DNA of 64,000 nt from Capsicum annuum (GCF_002878395.1 NC_061120.1:120031781-120095780); one strand, 5' to 3'. Shown: positions 1 to 11,194, counted from the stretch's first letter. Program-made: numbers and translations. Notes: generated from the sequence alone by a model not told the origin.

Positions 1-1246
1 CGGAACTTAGTACCTCAGCTCATGTTTAGTTCAATAAATCATGTTTACTGTCCATTTAGATGGGAGTAGGAACTAGCACCGAGTGAACCCAAGGATGGGG
101 ACACACACTATCAGAATATGGTGTGACCCTTAGAAGTCATCATTGCATTCCAGAACTCTGTAGCAAGCATAGGTTAAGACATCAACACTGTCCGATAATA
201 GTTGATAAGGTGGATAAGCATAGTCAAATAAGGGCCACACCATTCTATTTTGGGGACACTATCAGATAAGGGTTGCCCACAACTTATCCTTGCCAGTGGC
301 GTGGTATTAACACCCTTCCTATTTGGATTACAGATTGGACCCCAACTCAGCCATAATGGTGTATCAGAGGCATGTCATTTCAATACTACCTCCCACAATT
401 TTAGTACCAGTCTCAGTAAAAGAACTTCGATAGTTCTTCTAATTCAAGACTAACAGATACAGTCAATTCAGATTTAATAAGAAACTCAGATAGTTCTATC
501 AGATTCAGGACTGTCAGATATAGTCACCCATGTTACCAGTTACATTCAAATACAGCTATTTATGCTATCAGTTATACTAGTTATTAGTATGTCATGTCAT
601 CAGTATTTAGATTCAGTAATCATGAAATCACAGTGTCAGTTACAGTTACGTATTTATGTATACATTCTTGCCTTCATGTTCTGCAGTCAGCTAGCAGTAT
701 TCATGCATATTAACCCTTGCATTAGCCTACCTCACATATATACTCAGTACATTCTATTGTACTAATGCATTTGTGCTATTGTGCTTTCTTTTTATATTAC
801 ACCATAGGTTCAGAGACACGAGTTCAAGATTAGTAATAGATTCTAGACTCGGCAGTCAAAATAGAAGTGAGTCCTTGTCCTTTGAGGACATGATTATTTC
901 TTAATTATTTCATTGATTAGTTATTAGTTGGAGTTAGTTAGGGACATATCCCATCAACTCATTATTCAGATTATTTAGACAGTAGAGGCTTTCAGACTAG
1001 ATGCAAACTATTATGTTTTAGACTTCAGTGTTTATAAGTTTGTTTTGGGTATTGTATTACCCCACAGATGTTATCTCATCCATGTTATGTCCAGTATTGA
1101 ACCTTATGGCCTTTCAGTGCTTGGTTCCATATTATTCTGTATTTTATGCAGTATACCGGTACAGATATCATTCATGGGTTAGCTTATGGTCCTTTGGGGT
1201 CATGAGCACCATGTAGCATTCCGCTTCAGCAAATAGGGATGTTATA
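1..1246 (+). repeat. Element B 5' LTR, right-hand half
   Basis: This aligns without large gaps to 7689-8949 and ends TGTTATA against TGTTACA in the 3' LTR. It contains the LTR landmarks seen in other families here: a TAGCACCGAG motif (about 78-87), hairpin bases around 180-207, a CCTTG/GAGGA inverted repeat (871-889), a decayed GGGACATATCCC palindrome (941-952) and the common U5 terminus (1176-1221). The short open frames inside it are fortuitous. Confidence 0.93.
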
Positions 1247-1250
1247 AATT

Positions 1251-1268
1251 TGGTATCAAAGCCTAAGG
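1251..1268 (+). other. Element B primer binding site
   Basis: TGGTATCAAAGCC begins four bases after the LTR end. It is complementary to the 3' end of plant initiator tRNA-Met, with one change from the usual TGGTATCAGAGC. Minus-strand DNA synthesis would be primed here. Confidence 0.88.
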
Positions 1269-1467
1269 TTCAATAGAGTCTTAGGAAGTCTGAAAGCCGC
1301 ATCTAGTAGAGTCTTGTACATGGGTGTGTTGTGCGCCATATTTATGTGCAAGAGGCTATGAGATATTTAGGAATAGATTCCCTTCTTGTGGTATTCATGT
1401 CGTGCCAGTGAGCATAGTCACAAGTCAATCTATCAGTCTAATCCGCTTTTTCTCTTTATTTCAAAAT

Positions 1468-2632
1468 ATGCCTCCTAAGAGAAGAAATCAGTCAGCCCCT
1501 CAGCCCGAAGAACCTTTGGGCAATCTTGTTTCTCATCTGGAGTTTAGGACCGTATTTACCACTCTTTCTCAGTCAGCAACTACCCATAATGAGCAAGCAG
1601 CTATCATTCCATCCAACCCAGTGGCAAACTCAGCTGTATGTAGGATTCGAGACTTCACCAGAATGAATCCTCCATCCTTCCATGGGTCTAAAGTAGATGA
1701 GGACCTTCAGGAATTCCTAGATCAGGTACAGAAGGTGACAAAAATCATGAGGGTGACTATTGTTGAGATTGCTGAGCTAGCTGCATATCAGTTGTAGGAT
1801 GTGGCTCATACTTGGTTCAAACAGTACATATCAGAAAGGTCAGATGATGCAGGTCCATAGAGTGGGAGGAGTTTGTCAATGCACTCTTAGATAGATTCTT
1901 TTCCTAAGAAATTAGAAAGGCTAAGGTGATAGAATTCATACACCTCAGGAAGGGCAATATAATGGTAAAAGAGTATTCTCTAAAGTTTACTCAATTAATC
2001 ATATGTGCCCCTCATGTGGTTGTTGACGGCAGAGGCAAGATATGTAAGTTTATTTTAGGGGTAAATGATAGTGTGTTTAATGAGTGAAGATCCGCCATGC
2101 TAAATAGTGGCATGACTTTAGCTAGACTTATTACTCATACTCAGTAGATAGAGGACCAGAAGACTAAGCAGAGGCAAAAGCAGAATAAGAAAGCTAGGAC
2201 AGGTAGCTTTAATTTTATTCAGCGTAAATCAGAAGGAGAAAACCGTTCTAAGTTTCATCCTAAGTCATCCATTCCAGATTCTTCTTCAGCCAGTGCTCCA
2301 GCTCCTAAGTTTAGAGATAGAGTGTGAGGCTCTAAGTCTTAGGGCGGTGTTAGCAATGCCTGAACTAATCCCCTTTGTCTAACATGTGGTAAGAACCAAG
2401 AAGGTGTTTGTAGAGCTGGCAGCGATATCTGATTTGGTTGTGACAAGCCAGGCCACAAAGTTAGAGATTACCCTCAGTCAGGTTATCAGAGTCATCGCCA
2501 CTCCTCATCTTAATCTGGTCACCCGAATCAGCAGGGTACCACCATCAGTGCTACTAGCGGGCAACGCCCAAATAGACTATATGCTCTTCAGACCCGACAA
2601 GATTAGGAAAATTCTTCTGATGTAGTTACTGG
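1468..2632 (+). pseudogene. gag: Element B gag (broken)
   Basis: The start at 1468 (MPPKRRNQ) is typical of Tekay gag proteins and lies about 220 bases after the primer site. The capsid core is recognisable: DFTRMNPPSFHGSKVDED, then AELAAYQL at the first in-frame stop (near 1795), then AHTWFKQYI. The rest is spread over several frames. The zinc knuckle (2430-2474) reads stop-FGCDKPGHKVRDY, so its first cysteine has become TGA and its last has become tyrosine. Nucleic-acid binding would be lost. Gag forms the cytoplasmic particle that packages the RNA, and this copy cannot make it. Confidence 0.85.
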
Positions 2633-2639
2633 TATGTTA

Positions 2640-3011
2640 CAGATCTTTCATTTGCATGTTTACGCTCTATTAGATCCTAAAGCTTCTTTGTCTTTTGTTA
2701 CATCCTATATAGCAGTTGATTTCAGAATCAATTTAGAAATTCTAGTAGAGCACTTCTCAGCCTTTACCCCAGTGGACTAAACCATCATAGCCCAGCGGGT
2801 ATACAGGAACTGCCCGATTATGATATTTCAGAAAGTTACTTCAGCAGACTTAGTTGAATTAGAGATAACTGATTTTGATGTCATTCTCGGCATGGATTGG
2901 CTTTATTCCTTCTATGCCATAATAGACTGCAGAAACAGAATAGTCCAACTTCAGTTTCTAAATGAACCCATCCTTGAGTGGAAGGATAATGTATCCACTT
3001 TCAGGGGTTAG
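2640..3011 (+). pseudogene. Element B aspartic protease (broken)
   Basis: YALLDPKASLSFV holds the catalytic aspartate (codon at 2673). The family usually has DPG or DSG, so the flap-side glycine is replaced by lysine. An in-frame TAA lies at 2778. The second family landmark, FDVILGMDWL, follows near 2875. The protease cuts the Gag-Pol polyprotein during particle maturation. It lies between gag and RT, as in all Ty3/gypsy elements. Confidence 0.82.
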
Positions 3012-3120
3012 CTTGTTTCATACCTTCGGGAAAGGAAAATGATATCTAAAGGATGTGTGAATCATTTTTTTAGAGTTAAAGGACACTAGTTCCGAAACTC
3101 CCAACCTTGAATCAGTCCCA

Positions 3121-4075
3121 GTAGTGAATAAATATTTAGATGTATTTCCCGAAGATCTTCCAGGAATTCCTCCCTAAAGGGAAATACACTTGGGTATTGA
3201 TCTTCTTCCATATACTCAGCCTATCTCTATTTTGCCATACATAATGGCACCACTAGAACTCATAGAATTAAAAGAACAATTAAAGAATCTCTTAGATAAG
3301 GGATTTATCAAATCCAGCATTTCCCCGTGGGGCACACCAGTCTTATTCGTGCGCAAGAAAAATGGTTCTCTCAGAATGTGCATTGATTACCGTCAACTCA
3401 ATAGGTCACGATCAAGAACAAGTATCCTCTTCCCAGAATCGATGACTTGTTTGACCAACTTTAGGGTGCTAGCTATTTCTCTAAGATAGACCTCAGATCC
3501 GGCTATTATCAGCTCAGAGTTAGAGAAAGTGACATTCTAAAAATATCTTTCCATACTCGGTATAGTCACTTTGAATTCTTAGTCATGTCATTTGGTCTTA
3601 CCAATGCCGCAACAGCTTTCATGGACTTGATGAACTTTGTGTTCAAGCAGTACTTTGATATGTTAGTCATAGTATTCATAGATGATATTCTGGTCTATTC
3701 CTGCACTGAGCGCGATCATGCGACCATCTAAGAATAGTACTTTAGACTCTCAGAGATCATTAGCTATTTGCCAAATTCTGTAAGTGCAAATTTTTGCTAA
3801 GGTCAGTGCTTGGTCATATCATTTCTGGTGATGGAATTAGAGTTGATCCTTAAAAGATAGAAGCAGTAAAAAACTGGCCAAGACTTGTCTCTCCATCATA
3901 TATCAGGAGTTTCTTGGGTTTGGATGGATATTACAGATGGTTTGTTGAAGGATTTTCATCTATTGCATCCCCTATGTCCAGATTGACTCAGAAAAAAGTC
4001 AAGTTTCAGTGGTCAGACCCTTTTGAGAAGAGTTTTTAGGAGTTGAAGACTCGACTTACCTCAGCCTTAGTCTTA
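3121..4075 (+). pseudogene. Element B reverse transcriptase (broken)
   Basis: The domain opens with YLDVFPEDLPGIPP followed by an in-frame TAA (3175). Next come [36 protein letters not shown] and QLN. A single-base loss near 3402 then shifts the frame, and the domain continues with [25 protein letters not shown] and the catalytic FIDDILVYS (from 3672). The polymerase aspartates are intact but unreachable in one frame. The connection region (GYYRWFVEGF, near 3930) leads into RNase H. The enzyme would copy element RNA to cDNA in cytoplasmic particles. Confidence 0.88.
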
Positions 4076-4084
4076 GCTCTTCTA

Positions 4085-4669
4085 GATAGATCAGATGGGT
4101 TCGTGGTGTATTGTGATGCATCAAAGGTAGTCTTGGGTTGTGTCCTCAGGTAGCATGGTAAGGTCATAGCCTACATCTCCAGACAGTTTAAACCCCATAA
4201 GAGGAATTATCCTACTCATGATCTTGTGTTAGCAGCCATGGTCTTTTCCTTAAAGATTCGGAGGCATTATCTCTATGGAGTTCATGTAGATGTCTTCACA
4301 GATCACAAGAGTCTTCAGTATGTCTTTTCTCAAAAATATCTCAATCTTCATCAGAGAAGGTGGTTAGAGCTCTTGAAAGACTACGACATGAGTGTCCTCT
4401 ATTATCCGGGAAAGGCCAACGTAGTGTTCGATGATCTTAGTAGGCTATCCATGGGCAGTGTTTCTCATGTGGAGAATAGTAAGAAGAAGTTAGATCAAAA
4501 AGTACATCATCTTTCAAGACTAGGCGTTCGCTTAGTCGATTCTTTAGAGAGTGGTGTATACGTTCAGAGTAGTTCAAAATCATCTCTAGTTTCCAAGGTA
4601 AAAGAAAATAAAGATAGAGATCCCAGCCTGGTCAAGTTGAAAGAGTTAGTTCAGGATCAAAAAGTATAA
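4085..4669 (+). pseudogene. Element B RNase H and linker (broken)
   Basis: [16 protein letters not shown] carries the first catalytic aspartate (codon at 4115). An in-frame TAG sits at 4151, and the domain then runs open as [56 protein letters not shown] and the AN(V)xDDLSR end are family landmarks. RNase H degrades the RNA strand of the RNA/DNA hybrid. The tail to 4669 is the linker toward integrase. Confidence 0.83.
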
Positions 4670-4738
4670 TTTTTCTCCCAAGGAGGAGATGGTGTTTTGT
4701 GTTGTCAGGGTTGTCTCTGTGTTCTAGGCGTAGAAAAC

Positions 4739-6005
4739 TTAAGGCAGTAAATTCTTATAGAAGAGCATGGTGTGCGCTACTCTATTCATCCAGGGGGCAC
4801 AAAGATGTACCGCGACTTGCGGGAAATCAATTGGTGGAGTGGGATGAAGAGAGGCATTGTAGAGTTTATGGATAAGTGCTCTAATTATCAGCAAGTTAAT
4901 ATACAACATCAGAAGCCTAGTGGGTCCATGCAGGAGTTCAGTATTCCTACTTGGAAGTAGGAAGCTGTGAACATAGACTTCATGATGGGTTTTCCTTGAA
5001 CTCACCATCAGCATGATTCAATCTAGGTCATTGTAGACAGAATGACCAAATTAGTTCATTTCCTTCTAGTTCATACCTCTTATTCAGCCGAGGATTACGC
5101 CAACTCTATATCAAGGAGTTGGTCAGATTGCACGGTGTTTTATTGTCCATTATCTCAGACAGAGGTACCCAGTTCACCTCTTATTTTTAGAAAGTGTTCT
5201 AAAAGAGTCTCAGTACCCAAGTTCATTACAATACAGCCTTCCATCCTCAGACAGATGATCAAGCAGAAAGGAACATTCAGACTTTAGAAGATATGCTAAA
5301 GGCGTGTGCAATTGATTTTAAGAGAATTTGGGATAACCACTTGCCTTTGATTGAGCTTGTATACAACAACAACTATCACTCCAGTATTCAGATAGCTCCA
5401 TTTGAAGCTCTCTATGATATGAGATGTAGATCACTAATTGATTGGTTTGAAGTTAGTGAGGACTCAGTCATTGGTCCTGACATAGTATTCGATGCCTTAG
5501 AAAAAGTCCAGCCACTCAGAGAAAGACTCTGAGCTGCTCAGAGCCGACAAAAGTCTTATACAGATGTTTGTAGAAAAGATCTTGAGTTTGAAGTTGGTGA
5601 TCATGTCTATCTAAAGATCTCTCCCATGAAAGGAGTGAAGAGATTTGGAAAGAAGGGAAAGCTCAGTCCCTGATATATCATTTCCTTCAAAATTATTAGT
5701 CGTTTTGGCAAGGTAGCTTATAAGCTTGAATTGCCTTCAGATCTGGACTCAGTTAATCTAGTCTTCTATGTCTCATTGATCAAGAAGTGTATAGGTGACC
5801 CACCAGTTGTAGTCCCTATTCAGAGTATTGATGTTCTGAACAATCTCTCTTATAAAGAGATTCCAGTAAAAATCTTAGACTATCAGACTCATAGATTGAC
5901 AAACTAAGAAGTCCCTCTAGTTAAAGTTCTTTGGCAAAATTAGTCTATTGAGGGAGCTACTTGGGAAGCAGAAGCAGACATATGTACCAAGTATCCTCAT
6001 CTCTT
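4739..6005 (+). pseudogene. Element B integrase with chromodomain-like C-terminus (broken)
   Basis: The zinc-binding N-terminus starts near 4766 (HGVRYSIHPGGTKMYRDL). Its CxxC has become CSNY, losing one cysteine. The core shows VNIDFMMGFP (first Asp), a SDRGTQFTS equivalent near 5160 (second Asp) and QTLEDML (Glu, near 5280), with frameshifts between them. The GPD/Y region (DLEFEVGDHVYLKISPMKGV, from 5580) and a tail reading EIPVKILDYQ and EGATWEAEADI (5858-6005) match the chromodomain end that defines Del/Tekay elements. Integrase joins cDNA to the genome, and the chromodomain is thought to steer it to chromatin marks. Confidence 0.87.
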
Positions 6006-6402
6006 CTCCACCAACTCAGATCAAGCTCAAGTTAACAATTCTCCTTAAGCTTACTCAGTTTTATGACCAGTGTTCATCACGAACTTGGTATTTAGTTTCA
6101 TGTTCATGTTCCCAGTATAAACTTGGTATCAAATACCATTGCATATTCAGTCATGTATTCATGTATCAGCTCAGTTAAATAATTATACATCAGAAATGCA
6201 TTCTTATTGTGAGAAACTTAGTTCCTCAGAACATTCAGTCATGCATTCATGAATCAGTTACAAATGCATCAGATATGCATGTTCAGTATGTTATGTTCAG
6301 CTTGTCATTCATGAGATCATGTTCCAATTATTCATGTTCAGCTTATTGTTTCCCCTCTCAGTCAGTCTCATTCGAGGATGAATGTTCTCAAGAGGGAGAA
6401 AT
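6006..6402 (+). other. Element B 3' untranslated region, PPT-side hairpin and polypurine tract
   Basis: This non-coding stretch is rich in repeats of TTCATGTTCAG-like words. At 6369-6384 CATTCGAGGATGAATG forms a short inverted repeat. It is followed by the polypurine tract AAGAGGGAGAA (6390-6400), which primes plus-strand DNA synthesis. The same hairpin-plus-PPT arrangement precedes the LTRs of D, F, G and H. Confidence 0.75.
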
Positions 6403-8949
6403 TTTAATACCATGAAGATTTCTAGTAAATTTCATCCCAAGAATGCCTAGTATTAACTTCTAAAGTGAATGATAATTATTCCATCGATATATGATATGCT
6501 TAAATCCGATAACTGGGTAAGAAGCTATGACTATTTCAAGTTCACATCATAAAAAAGCGCCATATTAGTTAGTGGCGCACCGCACCACAAGAGGAAATGC
6601 CATTTGTCAATTTTCAGTAAGTGTCCACGATTATGGCGCGTTGCGCTAACACTCAAATTTAGAATTATCCTTTTTCCAGTGTCTCAGCATGATTTCCCCT
6701 GCGTCGCACCAAAGTTCCAGGTCATGAAGGAAGAGGCAACGTGATGGCTCTGCGTCACGCCATCCCTCAATTTCCCAATTGTCAATTTCTAATGACACGG
6801 CACGATAACGCCGCGTCGCGCCAGGGGTCCAGTTCGGGAAAATTTTAATGAAATTAAATGACGCATCTAGGGTTAAAAGGTTCAATTTACTACCCTTATT
6901 TAAACCCAATAACATGAGATTTAGCTATTCTTCACCCAAAATATACTATTTTCTCTCAAGTTTCTCTGAAGAACAAGCCAGGGTTTCTTTTGGGGATTCA
7001 AATTCAAGAAGGTTTCTCCATCAATATTCACAAAATCACGAACTAAGGTATGCATAGTATTTATTCATGGACTTCTTTCATCCATGAAGCCCAAGAATCC
7101 CTTTTCTAAATTCAAGTTATGGATTTCTTTATGAATTTAATGTTGGGTTAGTTTTATTTTATGTTGAGAATGATCCATTGAATTCAAATCTATGCTGGGT
7201 GATCAATTTTATGTGGAATTGAATTGTATATATGTATATTCATGTGAACCTATGAATAAACCCTAGGATGATGAGATTTGAGATGAATTATGATGATTAA
7301 TTGTTGTATAATGTTGTCTACATATGCTATGCCTACCATGTGTTTGATTAAATGCCTAGATGAAGGAACAATGCCCAACTAGAAAGATATCATGAAATCC
7401 CCATGTATATACAAGTTTTGCCTATCACATGTTTTAATGGAATGCTTCTATAAATGTATTATGGATTATGATGCTAGTTATATATTCAAGTAACTTATGC
7501 TTGGTCACTTTCCTTCCATCGTGTCCTGGGGGTACTTGTACCCGAAACATTAGCTATGCACCTAGAGCCATGTCATGTTTTTGTGATACTCTCAATGAAG
7601 CGATGAATCCTTAGACTTTAGATAGTCTTATGACTCAGGAAAAATCTCCATGATCTCATGACTCAGTCAGTTGTCAGATATCAGTAGTATTCCATCAGTC
7701 AATGGAACTTAGTAACTCAGCTCATGTTTCGTTTAGTAAATCATGTTTAGTGTCCATTCAGATGGGAGTAGGAATTAGCACCGAGTGAACCCAAGGATGG
7801 GGACACACACTATCAGATGACGGTATGACCCTTAGAAGTCATCCTTGTGTTCCAGAACTATGTAGCTAGCATAGGTTGAGACATCAACACTGTCTGATCA
7901 AGGTTGATGAGGTGGATATGTACTGTCAGATAAGGTCCCCACCGTTCTCTATTGGGGACACTATCAGATAAGGGTCGCCCATAGCTTGTCCTTACCAGTG
8001 GTGCGGTATTGACACCCTTTTAATTGGGATTACAGATTGGACCCCAACTCAGCCATAAAGGTGTATTAGGGGCATGTCGATTTAATACTACCTCCCATAG
8101 TTTCAGTACCAGTCTCAATAAAAGTAACTCAGATAGTTTTTCAAGTTCAAGACTGACAAAAACAGTCGACTCAGAAACAGGAAGGAACTCAGATATTTCC
8201 ATCAGATTCAGGACTGTCATATACAGTCACCCATGTTATCAGTTACATTCAGATACAGCTATTTATGCTATCAGTTATATTAGTTATTAGTATGTTATGT
8301 CATCAGTATTCAGATTCAATAATCACGAAATCACAATGTTAGTTACATTTGTGTATTTATGCATGCATTCTCGCATTCATGGTAGACAGTTAGCTAGCAT
8401 TATTCATGCATGTTAACCCTTGCATTATCCTACTTCACATGTATACTCTATACATTCCATTGTACTGACGCATTTGCACTATGGTGCTTTCTTTTTATGT
8501 TACACTATAGGTTCAGAGACACAAGTTCCAGATCAGCAGTAGATTCCAGTCTCAGTAGTTAGAATAGAAGTGATTCCTCATCCTTCGAGGACTTGATTAT
8601 TTCTCCACTATTTCAATGATTAGTTATTAGTTGGAGTTAGTTGGGGACATGTCCCATCAACTCCTTATTCAGATTATTCAGACAGTAGAGGCTTTCACAC
8701 TAGATGCATACTATTATATTTCAGACTTAAGTGTTTACAGTTTTGTTTTGGGTAGAATATTGCCCCACAGATGTTATCTCATACATGTTATGTTTAGTAT
8801 TGAACTTGATGGCCTTTCAGTGAATGTTTCCACATTATTCAGTATTTTATGCAGTTTATAGGTACGAATTTCAGTCATTGGTTAGGATGTGGTCCTTTGG
8901 GATCATGAGCATCGTGTAGCATTCTAGTTCAGCAAATCGGGGTGTTACA
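6403..8949 (+). repeat. Element B 3' LTR, 2547 bp
   Basis: It begins TTTAATACC (TGTAATACC expected) just after the PPT and ends TGTTACA. From 6540 to 6840 a degenerate tandem array of GC-rich words such as GGCGCG and GCGTCGCGCC stands out in AT-rich DNA. A TATA-like TTATTTAAACCC at about 6896-6907 lies upstream of the likely transcribed part. Further on are the TAGCACCGAG motif (about 7775), hairpins at 7882-7909 and 7935-7959, an inverted repeat at 8574-8592, a perfect GGGACATGTCCC palindrome (8644-8655) and the U5 terminus (8880-8924). Short open frames here are not genes. Confidence 0.9.
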
Positions 8950-9340
8950 TCTATGAACATCTGAAGGGACCCATCATTCTTATGCATGAATAGAACTGGA
9001 GGAGCACCTAAAAGAGAAATAGTTGGGTGGATAAAATCCTTATCAAGAAGATCTTTTAATGGCTTCTTGAGTTCTTTTAACTCGGTTGGAGCCATTCTAT
9101 AAAAAGGGATAAAGATATGATGAGTGTCCGAAAGAAGATCAATCCCAAAATCAATTTTCCTATTAGGAGAAACACCAAGAAGATCACCAGAAAACTCCTT
9201 GGGGAACTCATAGACCATAGGGATAGACTAAAATAAAGCACCTTCGGATCTAGAATCCTTAAGATGCATTAAATGGTAGAGACATCTCTTGGAGATCAAT
9301 TTTGGGCTCTAAGATAAGATATAAACATTTACTGGGGCAC
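8950..9340 (-). pseudogene. Element A reverse transcriptase, N-terminal fragment
   Basis: Reading leftward from about 9220, the peptide shows VYEFPKEFSGDLLGVSPNRK, then DFGIDLLSDTHHI, LKDLLDKDFIHPTISLLGAP, LFMHKNDGSLQMFID. These are the first RT motifs of gypsy elements. The frame then runs directly into the end of element B's LTR, so the break at 8950 is the insertion point. The catalytic aspartate pair lies beyond the window. The stretch 9220-9340 (minus strand) is the protease-RT linker. Confidence 0.83.
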
Positions 9341-9700
9341 TAAGGAACTACCTTCCTATACAATCACTGGCTCATTTAGAAAATAAAAACTAACTCTTTG
9401 TGTCCGACAATCAAGGGAAGCATAGCACGAGTAGAACCAATCATTACCCAAAATCATATCGAAGTCTAGTATGTCCAACTCTATCGAATCCGCTAATGTC
9501 TCCCTACCACAAATATATACCACACAACCCCTACAGAGTCTTTGGGCCGTAATAGAGTAACCAATCATGGTGGACACTGAAAGGATCTGAAATACACTCA
9601 GGACCAATGCCAAGATTAATAGTCGCATAAGGAGTCATATAAGAAAGAGTAGACTTGGGATGAAAAAAACAATACACATAATGAGAGATGTTTTAGTGTA
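9341..9700 (-). pseudogene. Element A aspartic protease (inactivated)
   Basis: The frame reads STLSYMTPYATINLG, then LADSIELDILDFDMILGNDW and YSCYASLDCRT, which match the protease-to-RT boundary of gypsy elements. The active-site triad, normally DPG or DSG, reads HPK (9654-9662), so both the catalytic aspartate and the glycine are gone. ILGNDW replaces the usual ILGMDW. Its place between gag and RT fits. Confidence 0.75.
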
Positions 9701-9799
9701 CCAGTAATAACATTGGGAGATCCCTTAGAATCTTTATGAGTATCAAGAGCATACTGACAATTCTGACTAACCTCAGAGCCAGAAGCATCACCTTTTGGT

Positions 9800-11004
9800 G
9801 CGAGAGCAGAAGAAACAGCTACCAGGACCTTATTCGCTCCTATTGCAACATTGCTTGAAGGATAGTTCCTCTGAAAGTGGTCAAGCTGGTCATACTTAAA
9901 ACATTTGTTTCTCTATTTAGAACAAAAACCATGATGCAACTACCCATAAAATATACAAGAAAGATGGGATGTAGATGATTGGGCCTCACTGTCCTAAGAT
10001 TGGGCACCTTGTGCCTTAGGACCAACACGGTTCTAAAGAGTTTGATCACCAATGACATTGAATAAAAGAACTAGCCGTAGAGTAAGAACCAAAAATGATC
10101 ATCCCTACTCTACTATTGAACTCCTCCCTGATCCGAATATCAAAAATTCTTATTCCACCTTTCACTCATTTCAACCTTTTTTTTCTATTTCTTCTCAACC
10201 TATTGTATGTACACCATCAACCTAGAGTGTCCATGTCTTTGTGCAACCGAGCAGCCTTTTATTCCAATACCAAATCATTGGTCAATCCTGAAAAAATCTC
10301 CTCATCTTAACTCTTACAGTGGACACCAAATTCAAAGCATAGCGAGACAATCGGTAAAACATCATGGCACACTCCTTCACTATCATCCTACCATAGCTCA
10401 GTTTTATAAACTCCTCGGCCTTCTCCTTCCTCAACTCTTTAGGAAAGAAGCACTCAAAGAAAGCACTAAAAAAGTCATCCCAAGAAGAAAATTTTTCCTT
10501 ATTACACCTCGATTGATCCCACTCCTCATATCATTGATATGCCATATCTTCCAGCTAGTATACAAAAAATTTAACACTCTCCAAGCTATAAAAATGCATC
10601 ATATAGAAAAATTTTTCTATCTCATTAATAAAGCCTTGAGGATCTTCCTCTACCTTAGAACTAGTAAAAATTGGAGGTTTGAGCCTCAAAAACTGGCCAA
10701 CTCATGTGACCTTAGAAAAAGGAGTAATATCACTCTCGCTCACAAACTAGCAAGACTAAGAGGCCATCAATTGAGTAAAAAAATAGATCAAACGATGGAA
10801 CTCAACATTACTCACATCACCCTGAGAAGCCCAATAACTAGTGGAATTTAGTGGAACCCGACGAGATCCATTTGGAGCAGGATCTCTTGATTGGATTTGA
10901 ACTTCATAAGTAGGACAGATTCCATCAACATTGTCCTCGAATAGGACATAGGAGTTTCTTTGAGTATCAAATCTTGAGGGTGGAATGATATGAAAAACAA
11001 ACAT
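9800..11004 (-). pseudogene. gag: Element A gag (broken)
   Basis: From the right, an N-terminal piece (10756-11004) gives IIPPSRFDTQRNSYV, the equivalent of the MPPR start in element G. The capsid core follows at about 10740-10250: PPIFTSSKVEEDPQGFINEI, YQLEDMAYQ, a TGG-to-stop change, YEEWDQSR, then AMMFYRLSRYALNL. The zinc knuckle (9862-9903) reads CFKYDQLDHFQRNY, so two of the four ligands (Cys 2 and Cys 4) have become tyrosine. No single frame spans the gene. Confidence 0.78.
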
Positions 11005-11177
11005 ATAGGAATTAGAAGAGATTCAGCATATTAAAATTATAGCCTCAAGATAGATCACAACATAAGAAAAATATTCCTAAATTTCTTGTTGTCTCTCCCA
11101 TATAAGTGCGGTGCGCTATACACCCATAAAAGAGACTCTACTTAGAATGGATTAGTAAACACCCAATGAAACCATAC

Positions 11178-11194
11178 CTAGGCTATGATACCAA
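11178..11194 (-). other. Element A primer binding site
   Basis: On the minus strand this reads TTGGTATCATAGCCTAGG, a tRNA-iMet primer site with one change from TGGTATCAGAGCC. The LTR ends four bases away. Bases 11005-11177 are the untranslated leader, whose GTAGAGTCTC and GGTGTATAGCGCACC words resemble the leaders of B and D. Confidence 0.82.

Larger units (their letters stand above)
1..8949 (+). mobile_element. Element B: Ty3/gypsy Del/Tekay-type LTR retrotransposon, left end outside window
   Basis: The order is partial 5' LTR, tRNA-iMet primer site, gag, protease, RT, RNase H, integrase with chromodomain-like tail, polypurine tract and 3' LTR, all on the plus strand. Bases 1-1246 match 7689-8949 along their full length, which defines the LTR pair. 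By eye the two LTRs differ at roughly one base in ten over the first 210 bases, so the insertion is old. Every coding domain carries stops or frameshifts, so the copy is dead. The 3' end joins the middle of a reverse-strand RT gene (element A), so B inserted into A. The left target duplication lies outside the window. Confidence 0.93.

Noticed and set aside
1251..1268. tRNA-like sequence as a tRNA gene
   Set aside because: Only the short complement of a tRNA 3' end is present, right after an LTR. It is a primer binding site.
8644..8655. GGGACATGTCCC looks like a p53 half-site (GGACATGTCC)
   Set aside because: The sequence is plant-like and plants have no p53. The match is to a palindrome conserved in LTR U5, so I treat it as an LTR structure only.
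10207..10851. 214-codon plus-strand open frame, one of the longest in the window
   Set aside because: It is antisense to the gag of element A. The minus strand gives the Gag core, and the plus-strand product has no known motif.
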